Of a DNA stretch of 64,000 bases, positions 55,081-64,000 are shown piece by piece. The number at the start of each line of letters is the position of its first letter. Position 1 is the first letter of the stretch. The stretch lies in the NCBI RefSeq assembly GCF_011601265.1, contig NZ_JAAOLX010000004.1, forward strand, positions 1 to 64,000. The letters are read 5' to 3'. The translations under genes and the position numbers were made by a program. This stretch comes from Iodobacter violaceini. GTDB lineage: Bacteria; Pseudomonadota; Gammaproteobacteria; Burkholderiales; Chitinibacteraceae. A model generated the notes under the pieces. It was not told where the DNA came from and searched no databases. It worked only from the letters and a program-made list of their open reading frames with translations.

Positions 55081-56163
55081 CTAGCCGTGGCTTTTTGCAA
55101 AGGTGCGCATGTATTCACACAGCACGCGCACGCCTTCGATCGGCATGGCGTTGTAAATAGAGGCGCGCATGCCGCCTACAGAGCGGTGGCCTTTTAATTG
55201 CAACAGGCCAGCGGCCTTAGCACCTGCCAGGAAATCATCGTCTAATTTTTCATTCTTTAAATTAAACGGCACATTCATGCGCGAGCGAAATGGTTTATCA
55301 ACCGGGCAGTGATAAAAACCATTTGAAGCTTCGATGGTTTCATACAGCAAAGAGGCTTTTTCGATGTTTTTTTGCTCAATCGCAGCAAGGCCGCCCTGAT
55401 TAAGCAGCCATTTAAACACCAGACCTGCCACGTAAATACCAAATGTAGGCGGCGTGTTGTACATCGATTCGGCATCGGCATGCACGCTGTAATCCATCAT
55501 AGTGGGGGTATTGCTGCGCGATTTACCCAGCAAATCTTCACGCACAATGGCAATACAGAGGCCGGATGGGCCAATGTTTTTTTGGGCACCTGCGTAAATC
55601 AAACCAAATTTAGACACATCAACCGGGCGGGATAAAATATTGGACGACATATCGCAAATCAGCGGCACTTCGCTTTTTGGAATATCGGCAAATTCAACGC
55701 CACCGATGGTTTCATTGGCGCAGTAGTGCAAAAGAGATGCTTCTTTGGAACGCTGCCATGTGGATTCGGCAGGCACATAGCTGAAATTGCGATCTTCACT
55801 GCTGGCAATCACATTCACTTTGGCAAAGCGCTTCATTTCTTTAATGGCAATTTTGGACCAGTGGCCGGTATTCACCACATCGATCGTGCCATTTTCAGAG
55901 AGTAAATTCAGCGGAATCATCGAAAAATGAACATGTGCGCCGCCTTGCAAAAACAGCACTTTATAATTTTTCGGGATATCTAAGAGCTTACGCAGATCTG
56001 CCTCTGCCTCATGAATAATCTGCGTAAATTCTTTACCGCGATGGCTCATTTCCATTACACACATGCCCGAGCCGTGCCAGTCGGTCAGCTCTTGCTGTAC
56101 GGTCAGCAATACTTCACGCGGCAACACCGCGGGGCCGGCAGAAAAATTATAAATCTGAGTCAT
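55081..56163 (-). CDS. serC: Phosphoserine aminotransferase
   Basis: 360 residues. It makes phosphoserine for serine, and also acts in pyridoxal phosphate synthesis. YNFSAGPAVLPREVL at the start, MEMSHRGKEF, LFLQGGAHVHFSM, and YAGAQKNIGPSGLCI (PLP-lysine) are all typical. GHRSVGGMRASIYNAMP near the end is the phosphate-binding part. It is upstream of pheA, the order serC-pheA common in proteobacteria. Confidence 0.97.
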   Translation of the reverse strand: MTQIYNFSAGPAVLPREVLLTVQQELTDWHGSGMCVMEMSHRGKEFTQIIHEAEADLRKLLDIPKNYKVLFLQGGAHVHFSMIPLNLLSENGTIDVVNTGHWSKIAIKEMKRFAKVNVIASSEDRNFSYVPAESTWQRSKEASLLHYCANETIGGVEFADIPKSEVPLICDMSSNILSRPVDVSKFGLIYAGAQKNIGPSGLCIAIVREDLLGKSRSNTPTMMDYSVHADAESMYNTPPTFGIYVAGLVFKWLLNQGGLAAIEQKNIEKASLLYETIEASNGFYHCPVDKPFRSRMNVPFNLKNEKLDDDFLAGAKAAGLLQLKGHRSVGGMRASIYNAMPIEGVRVLCEYMRTFAKSHG

Positions 56164-56177
56164 GGCTAACTTATCCC

Positions 56178-56594
56178 TTAGGCAAGTAGAAAATGGGCGC
56201 GGGCAACCGCCACCGGCTTACTGCGATCTTCCTGCCAGGCTGTCATCAGCACATTAGCAACGCGCTTGCCCTGGCGGATAATTTCACACTGAGCGTATAG
56301 CTCTGCCGGACGGCCAGTGCGTAAGTAATCAATCGAAAAATCAACAATCTTAGGCACGCTTTGCGCCTCCGATGCCCACATCACATGCAAAATGGCGGCG
56401 GTTTCTAAAAAGCCACCGATCACGCCACCGTGCAGAGCGGGCAAAATGGTATTGCCGATGTTGTGCGTCTGAAATGGCAGAAAGAACAAAGGCTGGCCGT
56501 TATCTTCACGGCTTTGAATCCCTAATAATTTGGCATAGGGCACTGCATCAACAGCCATAGCAAGCGAATCAAAACTGGTAATAGGCGGGCTCAT
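56178..56594 (-). CDS. PaaI-type thioesterase
   Basis: 138 residues of hot-dog fold. LPALHGGVIGGFLETAAILH contains the HGGxxxxxxE motif that places the catalytic Asp/Glu-Gly-Gly. It probably cleaves an acyl-CoA. The start codon overlaps the stop of the next upstream paralogous gene (ATGA), so the two are coupled. The pair may form a hetero-oligomer or simply be a tandem duplication. Confidence 0.85.
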   Translation of the reverse strand: MSPPITSFDSLAMAVDAVPYAKLLGIQSREDNGQPLFFLPFQTHNIGNTILPALHGGVIGGFLETAAILHVMWASEAQSVPKIVDFSIDYLRTGRPAELYAQCEIIRQGKRVANVLMTAWQEDRSKPVAVARAHFLLA

Positions 56595-57046
56595 ACTGCC
56601 ACCTCGCGCGCGGAATTACGCATAAATGTACCTACGCTATAGGCAATAGGATCGTTGATATCTTCCTGATACGCCGTGGCACGGGTAAAGGCAATCTGCT
56701 TAGTGAGTTTATAGCATTCTGCAGTGCAATAAATGGGGAAATCCGGCTTGGCAGGGCGAAGATAATCAAGACGTAAATCTAAGGTGGCGATGGCTTCCAG
56801 CTCGGTCAGCATGGTGTAGATAGCGCCAGCGCTGGTGGAATCCACCAGTGAGGTCACCACGCCGCCATGAATGACCCGCGTAGCAGGATTACCAATCAGC
56901 TCGTCTTTAAAGGGCAGGCAAACGGTCATGCTGCCGTAATGCGCTTCGCCAAATTTAAAACCCAGCACCTGGCAGTGCGGCAGGGTCATAAACCATTCTG
57001 AAATTTGATTAAATAATGCAGGTGATGCAACAGGCGCTTCGCTCAT
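56591..57046 (-). CDS. PaaI-type thioesterase
   Basis: 151 residues from ATG 57046 (AAGGGA site); the frame upstream is not family-like. It is a second hot-dog protein with ATRVIHGGVVTSLVDSTSAG, in which HGGxxxxxxD is the active-site motif. It differs strongly from its neighbour, so any duplication is old. It is coupled to the downstream gene by a 4-bp overlap. Confidence 0.85.
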   Translation of the reverse strand: MSEAPVASPALFNQISEWFMTLPHCQVLGFKFGEAHYGSMTVCLPFKDELIGNPATRVIHGGVVTSLVDSTSAGAIYTMLTELEAIATLDLRLDYLRPAKPDFPIYCTAECYKLTKQIAFTRATAYQEDINDPIAYSVGTFMRNSAREVAV

Positions 57047-57162
57047 AGACCATCCCTTATTTGAGCAGGGCGGGTGTTTAAAACAAGCACCCGCCCATGC
57101 AAACTCCACACACAACACTGGCCTGTCTTGCAGGCCAGTGTTGTTATTGCGATGAGAAAAGC

Positions 57163-59835
57163 TTACTCAGCCGCTGGCTCGCCGCCTTCTGCAGCACCAC
57201 CCTCTGCGGCGGGCGCATCGCCCTCAGCAGGAGTTGTATCTGCTGCAGCAACTTCACCTTCAGCAAGTAACTCATCATCTTCCAGCAAATCATCATCTGA
57301 ATCAGTTTCACACACTTTTTCCAGACCTGACAAATGCTCGCCTTCATCCAGATTAATCAGGCGCACACCCTGAGCCGCGCGGCCTGTTTCACGAATTTCA
57401 GCTACTTTGGTACGAATCAGCACGCCACCAGTGGTAATCAGCATCACGTCATCGCTATCTTCAACCAGGGTCGCCGCAACAAGCTTACCGTTACGATCGC
57501 CAGTATCAATTGCAATCACGCCCTGTGTACCACGGCTGGTGAGGCGGTAATCGCCGACCGGTGTGCGCTTGCCATAACCGTTTTCGGTTGCAGCCAGCAC
57601 CTGCTGATCGTCGCGCTCGGCCACCAGCAGGGAGATCACTTTCTGACCTTCCTGCAGCATCATGCCGCGCACGCCGGTAGCTGTACGGCCCATGGCGCGT
57701 ACGTCACCTTCGTGGAAGCGAACTGATTTACCTGCGTCAGAGAACATCATGATCTGATCGCCACCATGCGTCAGCTCTACGCCAACCAGGTAGTCATCCA
57801 TATCCAGACCACAAGCAATAATGCCCTTCTTCATCGGACGCGAGAAATGAACCAGTGAAGTCTTTTTCACCGTACCCATCGCTGTGGCCATAAAGACAAA
57901 CTGATCTTCGGTAAATTCTTTAACCGGCAGAATCGCGCTGATTTTCTCGCCTTCCTGCAGTGGCAAGAGATTTACAATCGGCTTACCACGGCTATTACGG
58001 CCACCCTGTGGCACGTTGTAAACTTTCAGCCAGTACACACGGCCATGCGATGAGAAGCACAAGACGTAATCATGGGTGTTAGCCACAAACAGCTTGTCGA
58101 TGAAATCGTCTTCTTTGGTCGCAGCGGCCTGTTTACCACGGCCACCACGGCGTTGTGAGCGGTATTCATCGGCAGGTGTGGCTTTCATATAACCACTGTG
58201 CGTCAGTGTGACCACCATATCTTGCGGCGTGATCAGGTCTTCCAAGCTGAGATCTTCACCGTAAGCAATGATTTCAGACTTACGCACGTCGCCAAATACA
58301 GTTTTAACTTCGTTCAGCTCAGTCACGATGATTTCGGAAACGCGCTCTTCACGCGCCAGAATATCGAGTAAATCGAGAATCTTTTCCATTACATCGCGGT
58401 ATTCGGCAACGATTTTGTCCTGCTCAAGGCCCGTCAGGCGCTGCAGACGCAGCTCCAGAATCGCCTGAGTTTGTACTTCAGACAAGCGATAGCCATTTTG
58501 CGGATCAAAGCCAAATTCAGCAGCCAGACCATCCGGGCGCGATGCGCTGACATCGGTGCGGCTGAGCATATCTTCCACCAGCGCTGAGCGCCATGTGCGG
58601 CTCATCAGGCTGATTTTGGCTTCTGCAGGCGTTGGCGCGGCTTTAATCAGGGCGATGATTTCATCGACATTGGATAAAGCAACGGCCAGGCCTTCAAGAA
58701 TATGCCCGCGTTCGCGTGCTTTACGCAGCTCAAACACGGTACGGCGGGTCACCACTTCACGGCGGTGGCGCAGGAAGCATTCCAGCACCTGCTTGATATT
58801 CAACAGGCGCGGCTGGCCATCGACCAGTGCCACCATATTGATACCAAAGCTGTCCTGCAGCTGAGTGTGCTTATAGAGATTATTAAGAATAACCTCGGCC
58901 ACTTCGCTGCGTTTGAGCTCAATCACCACGCGCATACCGGATTTATCCGATTCATCACGGATTTCGGTAATGCCTTCAATGGTTTTTTCCCGCACCAGCT
59001 CGGCAATGCGCTCCAGAAGGCGCGCTTTATTAACCTGGTAAGGCAGCTCATCGACGATGATGGCCTGCTTATCGCGGCTGACATCTTCGAAGTGCGTGCG
59101 CGCCCGCATAATCACCCGGCCACGGCCGGTACGATAGCCTTCACGCACGCCGTGAATACCATAAATGATACCGGCGGTAGGGAAATCGGGCGCGGGAATG
59201 ATGTCGATAATCTCGTCAATCGTCAGCTCTGAATTGGCCAGCAAGGCCAGACAGGCATCGATCACTTCGGTGAGATTATGCGGCGGAATATTCGTCGCCA
59301 TCCCGACGGCAATCCCCGACGAGCCATTAATCAAAAGATTTGGCACGCGGGTAGGCAGAACAGTGGGTTCGAGTTCTTTTTCGTCGTAGTTAGGCGTGAA
59401 ATCGACGGTTTCTTTATCGATATCAGCCAGCAGCTCGGATGAAATTTTTTCTAAACGACATTCTGTATAACGATAGGCAGCAGCAGAATCCCCATCGATA
59501 GAACCAAAGTTACCTTGGCCATCAATGAGTGGGTATCTGAGGGAGAAATCCTGCGCCATCCGCACCAGGGCCTCGTAGGCAGCGGTGTCGCCGTGCGGAT
59601 GATACTTACCGAGCACGTCACCAATCACGCGGGCACACTTCACATAGGAGCGATTCCAGACGTTATTGCTTTCATGCATTGCAAACAGAATGCGGCGGTG
59701 TACCGGCTTTAAGCCATCACGAACATCGGGCAAAGCGCGCCCTACAATTACACTCATCGCGTAATCGAGGTAGGAGCGTCGCATTTCCTCTTCGAGACTT
59801 ACCGGGATTGTTTCTTTGGCAAAGTTTTCGAGCAT
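57163..59835 (-). CDS. gyrA: DNA gyrase subunit A
   Basis: 890 residues from ATG 59835, the start that agrees best with relatives ([18 protein letters not shown]); ATG 59859 and GTG 59883 are also in frame. GyrA cuts and rejoins DNA to add negative supercoils. The QRDR region ([19 protein letters not shown]) has the usual Asp-Thr-Ala-Ala residues with Tyr of [10 protein letters not shown] as the DNA-linking residue. The GyrA-box QRRGGRGK and the beta-pinwheel C-terminal domain follow, ending in a long Glu/Ala/Gly-rich acidic tail. Confidence 0.97.
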   Translation of the reverse strand: MLENFAKETIPVSLEEEMRRSYLDYAMSVIVGRALPDVRDGLKPVHRRILFAMHESNNVWNRSYVKCARVIGDVLGKYHPHGDTAAYEALVRMAQDFSLRYPLIDGQGNFGSIDGDSAAAYRYTECRLEKISSELLADIDKETVDFTPNYDEKELEPTVLPTRVPNLLINGSSGIAVGMATNIPPHNLTEVIDACLALLANSELTIDEIIDIIPAPDFPTAGIIYGIHGVREGYRTGRGRVIMRARTHFEDVSRDKQAIIVDELPYQVNKARLLERIAELVREKTIEGITEIRDESDKSGMRVVIELKRSEVAEVILNNLYKHTQLQDSFGINMVALVDGQPRLLNIKQVLECFLRHRREVVTRRTVFELRKARERGHILEGLAVALSNVDEIIALIKAAPTPAEAKISLMSRTWRSALVEDMLSRTDVSASRPDGLAAEFGFDPQNGYRLSEVQTQAILELRLQRLTGLEQDKIVAEYRDVMEKILDLLDILAREERVSEIIVTELNEVKTVFGDVRKSEIIAYGEDLSLEDLITPQDMVVTLTHSGYMKATPADEYRSQRRGGRGKQAAATKEDDFIDKLFVANTHDYVLCFSSHGRVYWLKVYNVPQGGRNSRGKPIVNLLPLQEGEKISAILPVKEFTEDQFVFMATAMGTVKKTSLVHFSRPMKKGIIACGLDMDDYLVGVELTHGGDQIMMFSDAGKSVRFHEGDVRAMGRTATGVRGMMLQEGQKVISLLVAERDDQQVLAATENGYGKRTPVGDYRLTSRGTQGVIAIDTGDRNGKLVAATLVEDSDDVMLITTGGVLIRTKVAEIRETGRAAQGVRLINLDEGEHLSGLEKVCETDSDDDLLEDDELLAEGEVAAADTTPAEGDAPAAEGGAAEGGEPAAE

Positions 59836-60185
59836 CTTAGATAGGGGCCGGGGCGTCATATAATACGCACCACGCGTAAACACTTACGGTGGTGCCGTTG
59901 CAATGCCACAACACTTTTGTTGCAGCACGCGCGTTCGATCACTAAGTGTACCACGGGGGCGGAGATGCTCCAATTGAGCTACCCTTAACAGGGCCTCTCC
60001 ACAACAGAATCAGCCCTTGCGGCAAAAATTACAGCCTTACTATTTGCCGCAAGCATTGTGAAACCATTAGAATGCAGCACGTGTATGGAAAAAAAGCCTT
60101 GACGGGTTATCGGGCAGGGCTTATCCAGAACCTACAAGCAATATAAATATCAGCTTGCTAAATGATTCTCTAGGAGATTAAAACT
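59836..60185. other. Divergent intergenic region gyrA / ompA
   Basis: 350 bp with no gene seen. A D-arm-like stretch (AGGGTAGCTCAATTGGAGC on the minus strand, 59966-59985) recalls a tRNA 5' half, but no anticodon or T-arm follows. A possible promoter for ompA is TTGACG (60099-60104), 17 bp, TATCCA (60122-60127). Confidence 0.4.
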
Positions 60186-60875
60186 ATGCTGTCGATCAAG
60201 CAATCCCTGACACGCCTTGCCGTTGTAACTGCTTTAGGTGCCATGAGCACTGCAGCTTTTGCTGGCGTTGAAGCTTACACACAAAATGCAAATACCAATG
60301 GTGGCGTTGTTAAAAATGGTATCGGCGAATGCTGGCGCACAGGCACCTGGTCTAAAGAAGCCGCAACTGTTGAAGGTTGTGATGGCTACGTTAAACCAGT
60401 TGCTAAAGTAGCTCCAGTTGTTGTTGCTCCAGCAGTTGTGGCTCCTGTAGTTGCTGCTCCAGTGATCAACACTAAGCACTTCACACTGAAATCAGACGTT
60501 CTGTTTGACTTCAACAAAGCATCTCTGAAGCCAGCTGGTAAAGACGCTTTGGACAAGCTGTACGAAGAAGTTAAAATGATGGACCCTAAAGACGGTGAAG
60601 CACACGTTATTGGTTACACTGACCGTATCGGTTCAGACAAATACAACCAGCCTCTGTCAGAAAAACGTGCTAAATCTGTAGCGGATTACCTTGTATCTAA
60701 AGGCGCTCCAGAAGGCAAAGTTAAGTTTGAAGGCCGTGGTAAGGCTGAGCCAGTTACAGGCGACACTTGCGGTAAAATCAAAAAACGCGCTAAGTTGATC
60801 GAATGCCTGTCACCTGATCGTCGCGTTGAAATCGACATCAAAGGCACAAAAGAAGTTGTAACTCCAGCTAAGTAA
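60186..60875 (+). CDS. OmpA-family protein, RmpM-like
   Basis: 229 residues, GGAG ribosome site. A signal peptide (residues about 1-26, ending AAFA) precedes a short N-terminal part, a Val/Ala/Pro hinge ([17 protein letters not shown]), and a peptidoglycan-binding OmpA C-terminal domain ([20 protein letters not shown] ... [20 protein letters not shown]). It lacks a beta-barrel, like Neisseria RmpM, which ties porins to the cell wall. Two extra Cys ([16 protein letters not shown]) probably form a disulfide. Codon use suggests high expression. Confidence 0.92.
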   Translation: MLSIKQSLTRLAVVTALGAMSTAAFAGVEAYTQNANTNGGVVKNGIGECWRTGTWSKEAATVEGCDGYVKPVAKVAPVVVAPAVVAPVVAAPVINTKHFTLKSDVLFDFNKASLKPAGKDALDKLYEEVKMMDPKDGEAHVIGYTDRIGSDKYNQPLSEKRAKSVADYLVSKGAPEGKVKFEGRGKAEPVTGDTCGKIKKRAKLIECLSPDRRVEIDIKGTKEVVTPAK

Positions 60876-60887
60876 TCACTTAGACGG

Positions 60888-60920
60888 CACAAAAAGCCCC
60901 GCCAGTGCGGGGCTTTTTTA
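60888..60920 (+). terminator. Rho-independent terminator
   Basis: Stem AAAAAGCCCCGC / GCGGGGCTTTTTT, 15 bp after the ompA stop. It separates ompA from lolA. Confidence 0.9.
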
Positions 60921-60940
60921 CTATTTACCTGAGAAAACCA

Positions 60941-61549
60941 ATGCGCAAACTTGCTCTCATTATTTTAGTTGCAGTGACAAGCCAGACTGCCTGGGCTGAT
61001 GCGGCAGGTGATTTAAAAAACTACCTGAGCAATACCCAGTCCTTACAAGCCAGCTTTAAGCAAACAGTCACCAGCCAGCAGGGCAAAGTGCAGCAAAGCA
61101 GCGGAATACTGGCGATTCAAAGGCCGGGTTTATTTCGCTGGGTTTATCAAAAACCCTTTGAACAACTGATTATTGCCGATGGCAAACAGGTCTGGCTGTA
61201 CGATCCTGACTTAAAACAAGCCACCGTAAAAGACATTGGCAAAGCCTTAGAAAGCAGTCCCGCCGCCCTGCTTGCAGGCAACAATCAATTTGAGCGCAAT
61301 TATAAATTGCGTACTCTGGCCAGCAGCGAAGGCGTTGATTGGCTGGAAGCCATCCCCAAACAGCCCGATCAATCCTTTGACACCGTAAAACTAGGCTTTA
61401 CCCAGGGCCAGCTGACACAAATGGAGTTACACGATCACTTTGGGCAAACCACACGTATTTACTTTAGCGCACTTAAAATCAACCCCAAGATTGATGCCGG
61501 GCAGTTCCGCTTTAGCCCCCCAAAAGATGCAGATGTAATACGTGAATAA
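60941..61549 (+). CDS. lolA: Outer-membrane lipoprotein carrier protein
   Basis: 202 residues from ATG 60941. A signal peptide (residues 1-19, ending AWA) sends it to the periplasm, where LolA carries lipoproteins from the LolCDE complex to LolB. LKNYLSNTQSLQASFKQTV, RPGLFRWVYQKPFEQLIIAD and the DQSFDTVKLGFTQGQLTQME region are typical of the half-barrel fold. It is followed after 48 bp by rarA, a common order. Confidence 0.93.
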   Translation: MRKLALIILVAVTSQTAWADAAGDLKNYLSNTQSLQASFKQTVTSQQGKVQQSSGILAIQRPGLFRWVYQKPFEQLIIADGKQVWLYDPDLKQATVKDIGKALESSPAALLAGNNQFERNYKLRTLASSEGVDWLEAIPKQPDQSFDTVKLGFTQGQLTQMELHDHFGQTTRIYFSALKINPKIDAGQFRFSPPKDADVIRE

Positions 61550-61597
61550 GCACTAAAAACCCCAAGCACCCCAAACCCGCAACACGGACATTCTCTT

Positions 61598-62908
61598 TTG
61601 AGTGATTTATTTGCAAAGCCCGGCCATATTCCGCTTGCCGAGCAATTACGCCCCAAAAATATAGCCGAAGTGGTTGGCCAGAGGCATCTGCTCGCCCCAG
61701 GCAAGCCACTCGCTGCGGCCATCTCGGGTGGCAAGCTGCATTCCATGATCTTATGGGGCCCGCCCGGCGTGGGTAAAACCACCCTAGCCCGCCTGCTTTC
61801 CAGCGCTTTTGACGTAGAATTCATTGCGCTTTCTGCGGTATTTTCCGGTGTAAAAGACATCCGTGCCGCAATGGAAGAAGCGGAAAACCACCGCAGCATG
61901 GGGCGACACACCTTACTGTTCGTCGACGAAGTACACCGCTTTAACAAGGCACAGCAGGACGCTTTCTTACCCTTTGTTGAATCAGGGCTTGTGACTTTTA
62001 TCGGCGCAACCACTGAAAACCCTTCTTTTGAAGTGAATTCAGCCTTGCTTTCCCGCGCCCAGGTGTACGTTTTAAATGCACTGTCAGAAACCGAGCTGAC
62101 AGAATTACTGCAACGCGCCTGCCATGAGTGTCTGCCCGAGCTGACATTTGAGCCTTCTGCCATTGACACACTCACTGGCCTTGCCGATGGCGATGCCAGA
62201 CGCCTGCTTAATCTGACCGAGCAAACAGCCACCGCAGCTCTCGCAGCCAAACGCACGCACATTGACAGTGCATTTTTAAGTGAAACGCTGACACTGAACG
62301 CCCGCCGCTTTGATAAGGGCGGCGATTCATTTTATGACCAGATTTCTGCCTTACATAAATCAGTACGCGGATCCAACCCCGATGGCGCGCTTTACTGGCT
62401 GACCCGCATGCTCGATGGTGGCGCAGATGCGCGCTATTTATCACGGCGCATTGTGCGCATGGCATGGGAAGACATCGGCCTTGCTGACCCGCGCGCCATG
62501 CAAATTTGTAATGATGCAGCAAGCACTTTTGAGCGTTTAGGCAGCCCGGAAGGCGAGCTGGCACTGGCCCAGGCGGTGATTTACCTCGCCATTGCACCTA
62601 AATCCAATGCGGGTTATATGGCTTATAAAACGGCCAAAGCCTTTATTGCCAGCGACAAAAGCCGTGAAGTCCCCATACATCTGCGTAACGCCCCCACTAA
62701 GCTCATGAAAGAGCTGGGCTATGGCAAACGCTACCGTTACGCTCACGATGAGCCTGAAGCCTATGCAGCTGGCGAAAGCTATTTACCAGAGGGGCTGGAA
62801 GATTTGCACTTTTACGAGCCGACCCCACGCGGACTGGAAGGGAAAATTACCGAAAAATTACGCCACCTTGCCGAGCTGGATGCAGCATGGCTAAAGCAAA
62901 ATCAGTAA
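61598..62908 (+). CDS. rarA: Replication-associated recombination protein RarA
   Basis: 436 residues from a TTG start: no ATG lies near, and residue 2 onward (SDLFAKPGHIPLAEQLRP) matches the family N-terminus. This AAA+ ATPase acts at stalled forks, related to clamp loaders. Walker A GPPGVGKTTLA, Walker B LLFVDEVHRFNK, and sensor 1 GATTENPSFEVN are intact, followed by the tetramerisation domain. It lies between lolA and serS. Confidence 0.93.
   Translation: MSDLFAKPGHIPLAEQLRPKNIAEVVGQRHLLAPGKPLAAAISGGKLHSMILWGPPGVGKTTLARLLSSAFDVEFIALSAVFSGVKDIRAAMEEAENHRSMGRHTLLFVDEVHRFNKAQQDAFLPFVESGLVTFIGATTENPSFEVNSALLSRAQVYVLNALSETELTELLQRACHECLPELTFEPSAIDTLTGLADGDARRLLNLTEQTATAALAAKRTHIDSAFLSETLTLNARRFDKGGDSFYDQISALHKSVRGSNPDGALYWLTRMLDGGADARYLSRRIVRMAWEDIGLADPRAMQICNDAASTFERLGSPEGELALAQAVIYLAIAPKSNAGYMAYKTAKAFIASDKSREVPIHLRNAPTKLMKELGYGKRYRYAHDEPEAYAAGESYLPEGLEDLHFYEPTPRGLEGKITEKLRHLAELDAAWLKQNQ

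Positions 62909-64000
<1,092 letters not shown>

Noticed and set aside
59960..59990. Possible tRNA on the minus strand
   Set aside because: Only a D-arm-like piece is present; no anticodon stem, T-arm or acceptor pairing can be found.

Overview
The window reads as chromosome from a Gram-negative betaproteobacterium, most likely order Neisseriales (a Chromobacteriaceae or Chitinibacteraceae type such as Iodobacter; the genus is a guess). The reasons are the gene order rimP-nusA-infB-rbfA-truB-rpsO-pnp, the lolA-rarA-serS block, pilU-type twitching motility, an RmpM-like OmpA protein, and the style of the housekeeping proteins. No rRNA, tRNA or CRISPR array was seen.

Region 1 (1-7441) is accessory DNA: the end of an IS21-family element (istA and the first codons of istB), inserted into an array of about eleven integron gene cassettes, all in + orientation. 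Most cassettes hold one small gene and end in an attC site whose outer 7-mer (about RYYYAAC) mirrors the GTTRRRY-type core at the start of the same cassette. Cargo includes a SUKH-3 protein, a possible CdiI-type immunity protein, a DUF4274 protein, a secreted protein, several unknowns, and two copies of a cassette without a recognisable gene.

Region 2 (about 7500-10347) is the ruin of a P2-like prophage: minus-strand fragments of portal (gpQ-like) and terminase (gpP-like) genes in P2 order, with an internally deleted IS3-family element and an intact AT-rich gene for a beta/gamma-crystallin-like protein between them.

Region 3 (10348-44262) is core genome: gamma-glutamyltranspeptidase, bioB, comF, a decayed solute-binding protein, a radical SAM/UspA pair, a chemoreceptor with a C-terminal sensor domain, a ParA/ribbon-helix-helix pair separated by tandem operator-like repeats, the large translation and RNA-decay cluster on the minus strand, fadD-pilU-arsC-dapE, mipA with an RstAB-like two-component system, a bacterioferritin-associated ferredoxin with a Fur-box-like site, a PilZ-like protein and a large lipoprotein.

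Region 4 (about 44630-51700) is a second cassette array, again + oriented, with attC families shared with Region 1. It carries Imm26-like and SMI1/KNR4 (SUKH-1) immunity-type proteins, a PD-(D/E)XK nuclease-like protein, a frameshifted HNH nuclease, a small membrane protein, an LprI-like secreted protein and unknowns, and decays into cassettes without clear attC sites. No integron integrase lies in the window, so both arrays are, as seen here, CALIN-type clusters.

Region 5 (51781-64000) is core genome again: hisC, a LOG-family hydrolase, pheA, serC, two thioesterases and gyrA on the minus strand, then ompA/rmpM, lolA, rarA and the start of serS on the plus strand.
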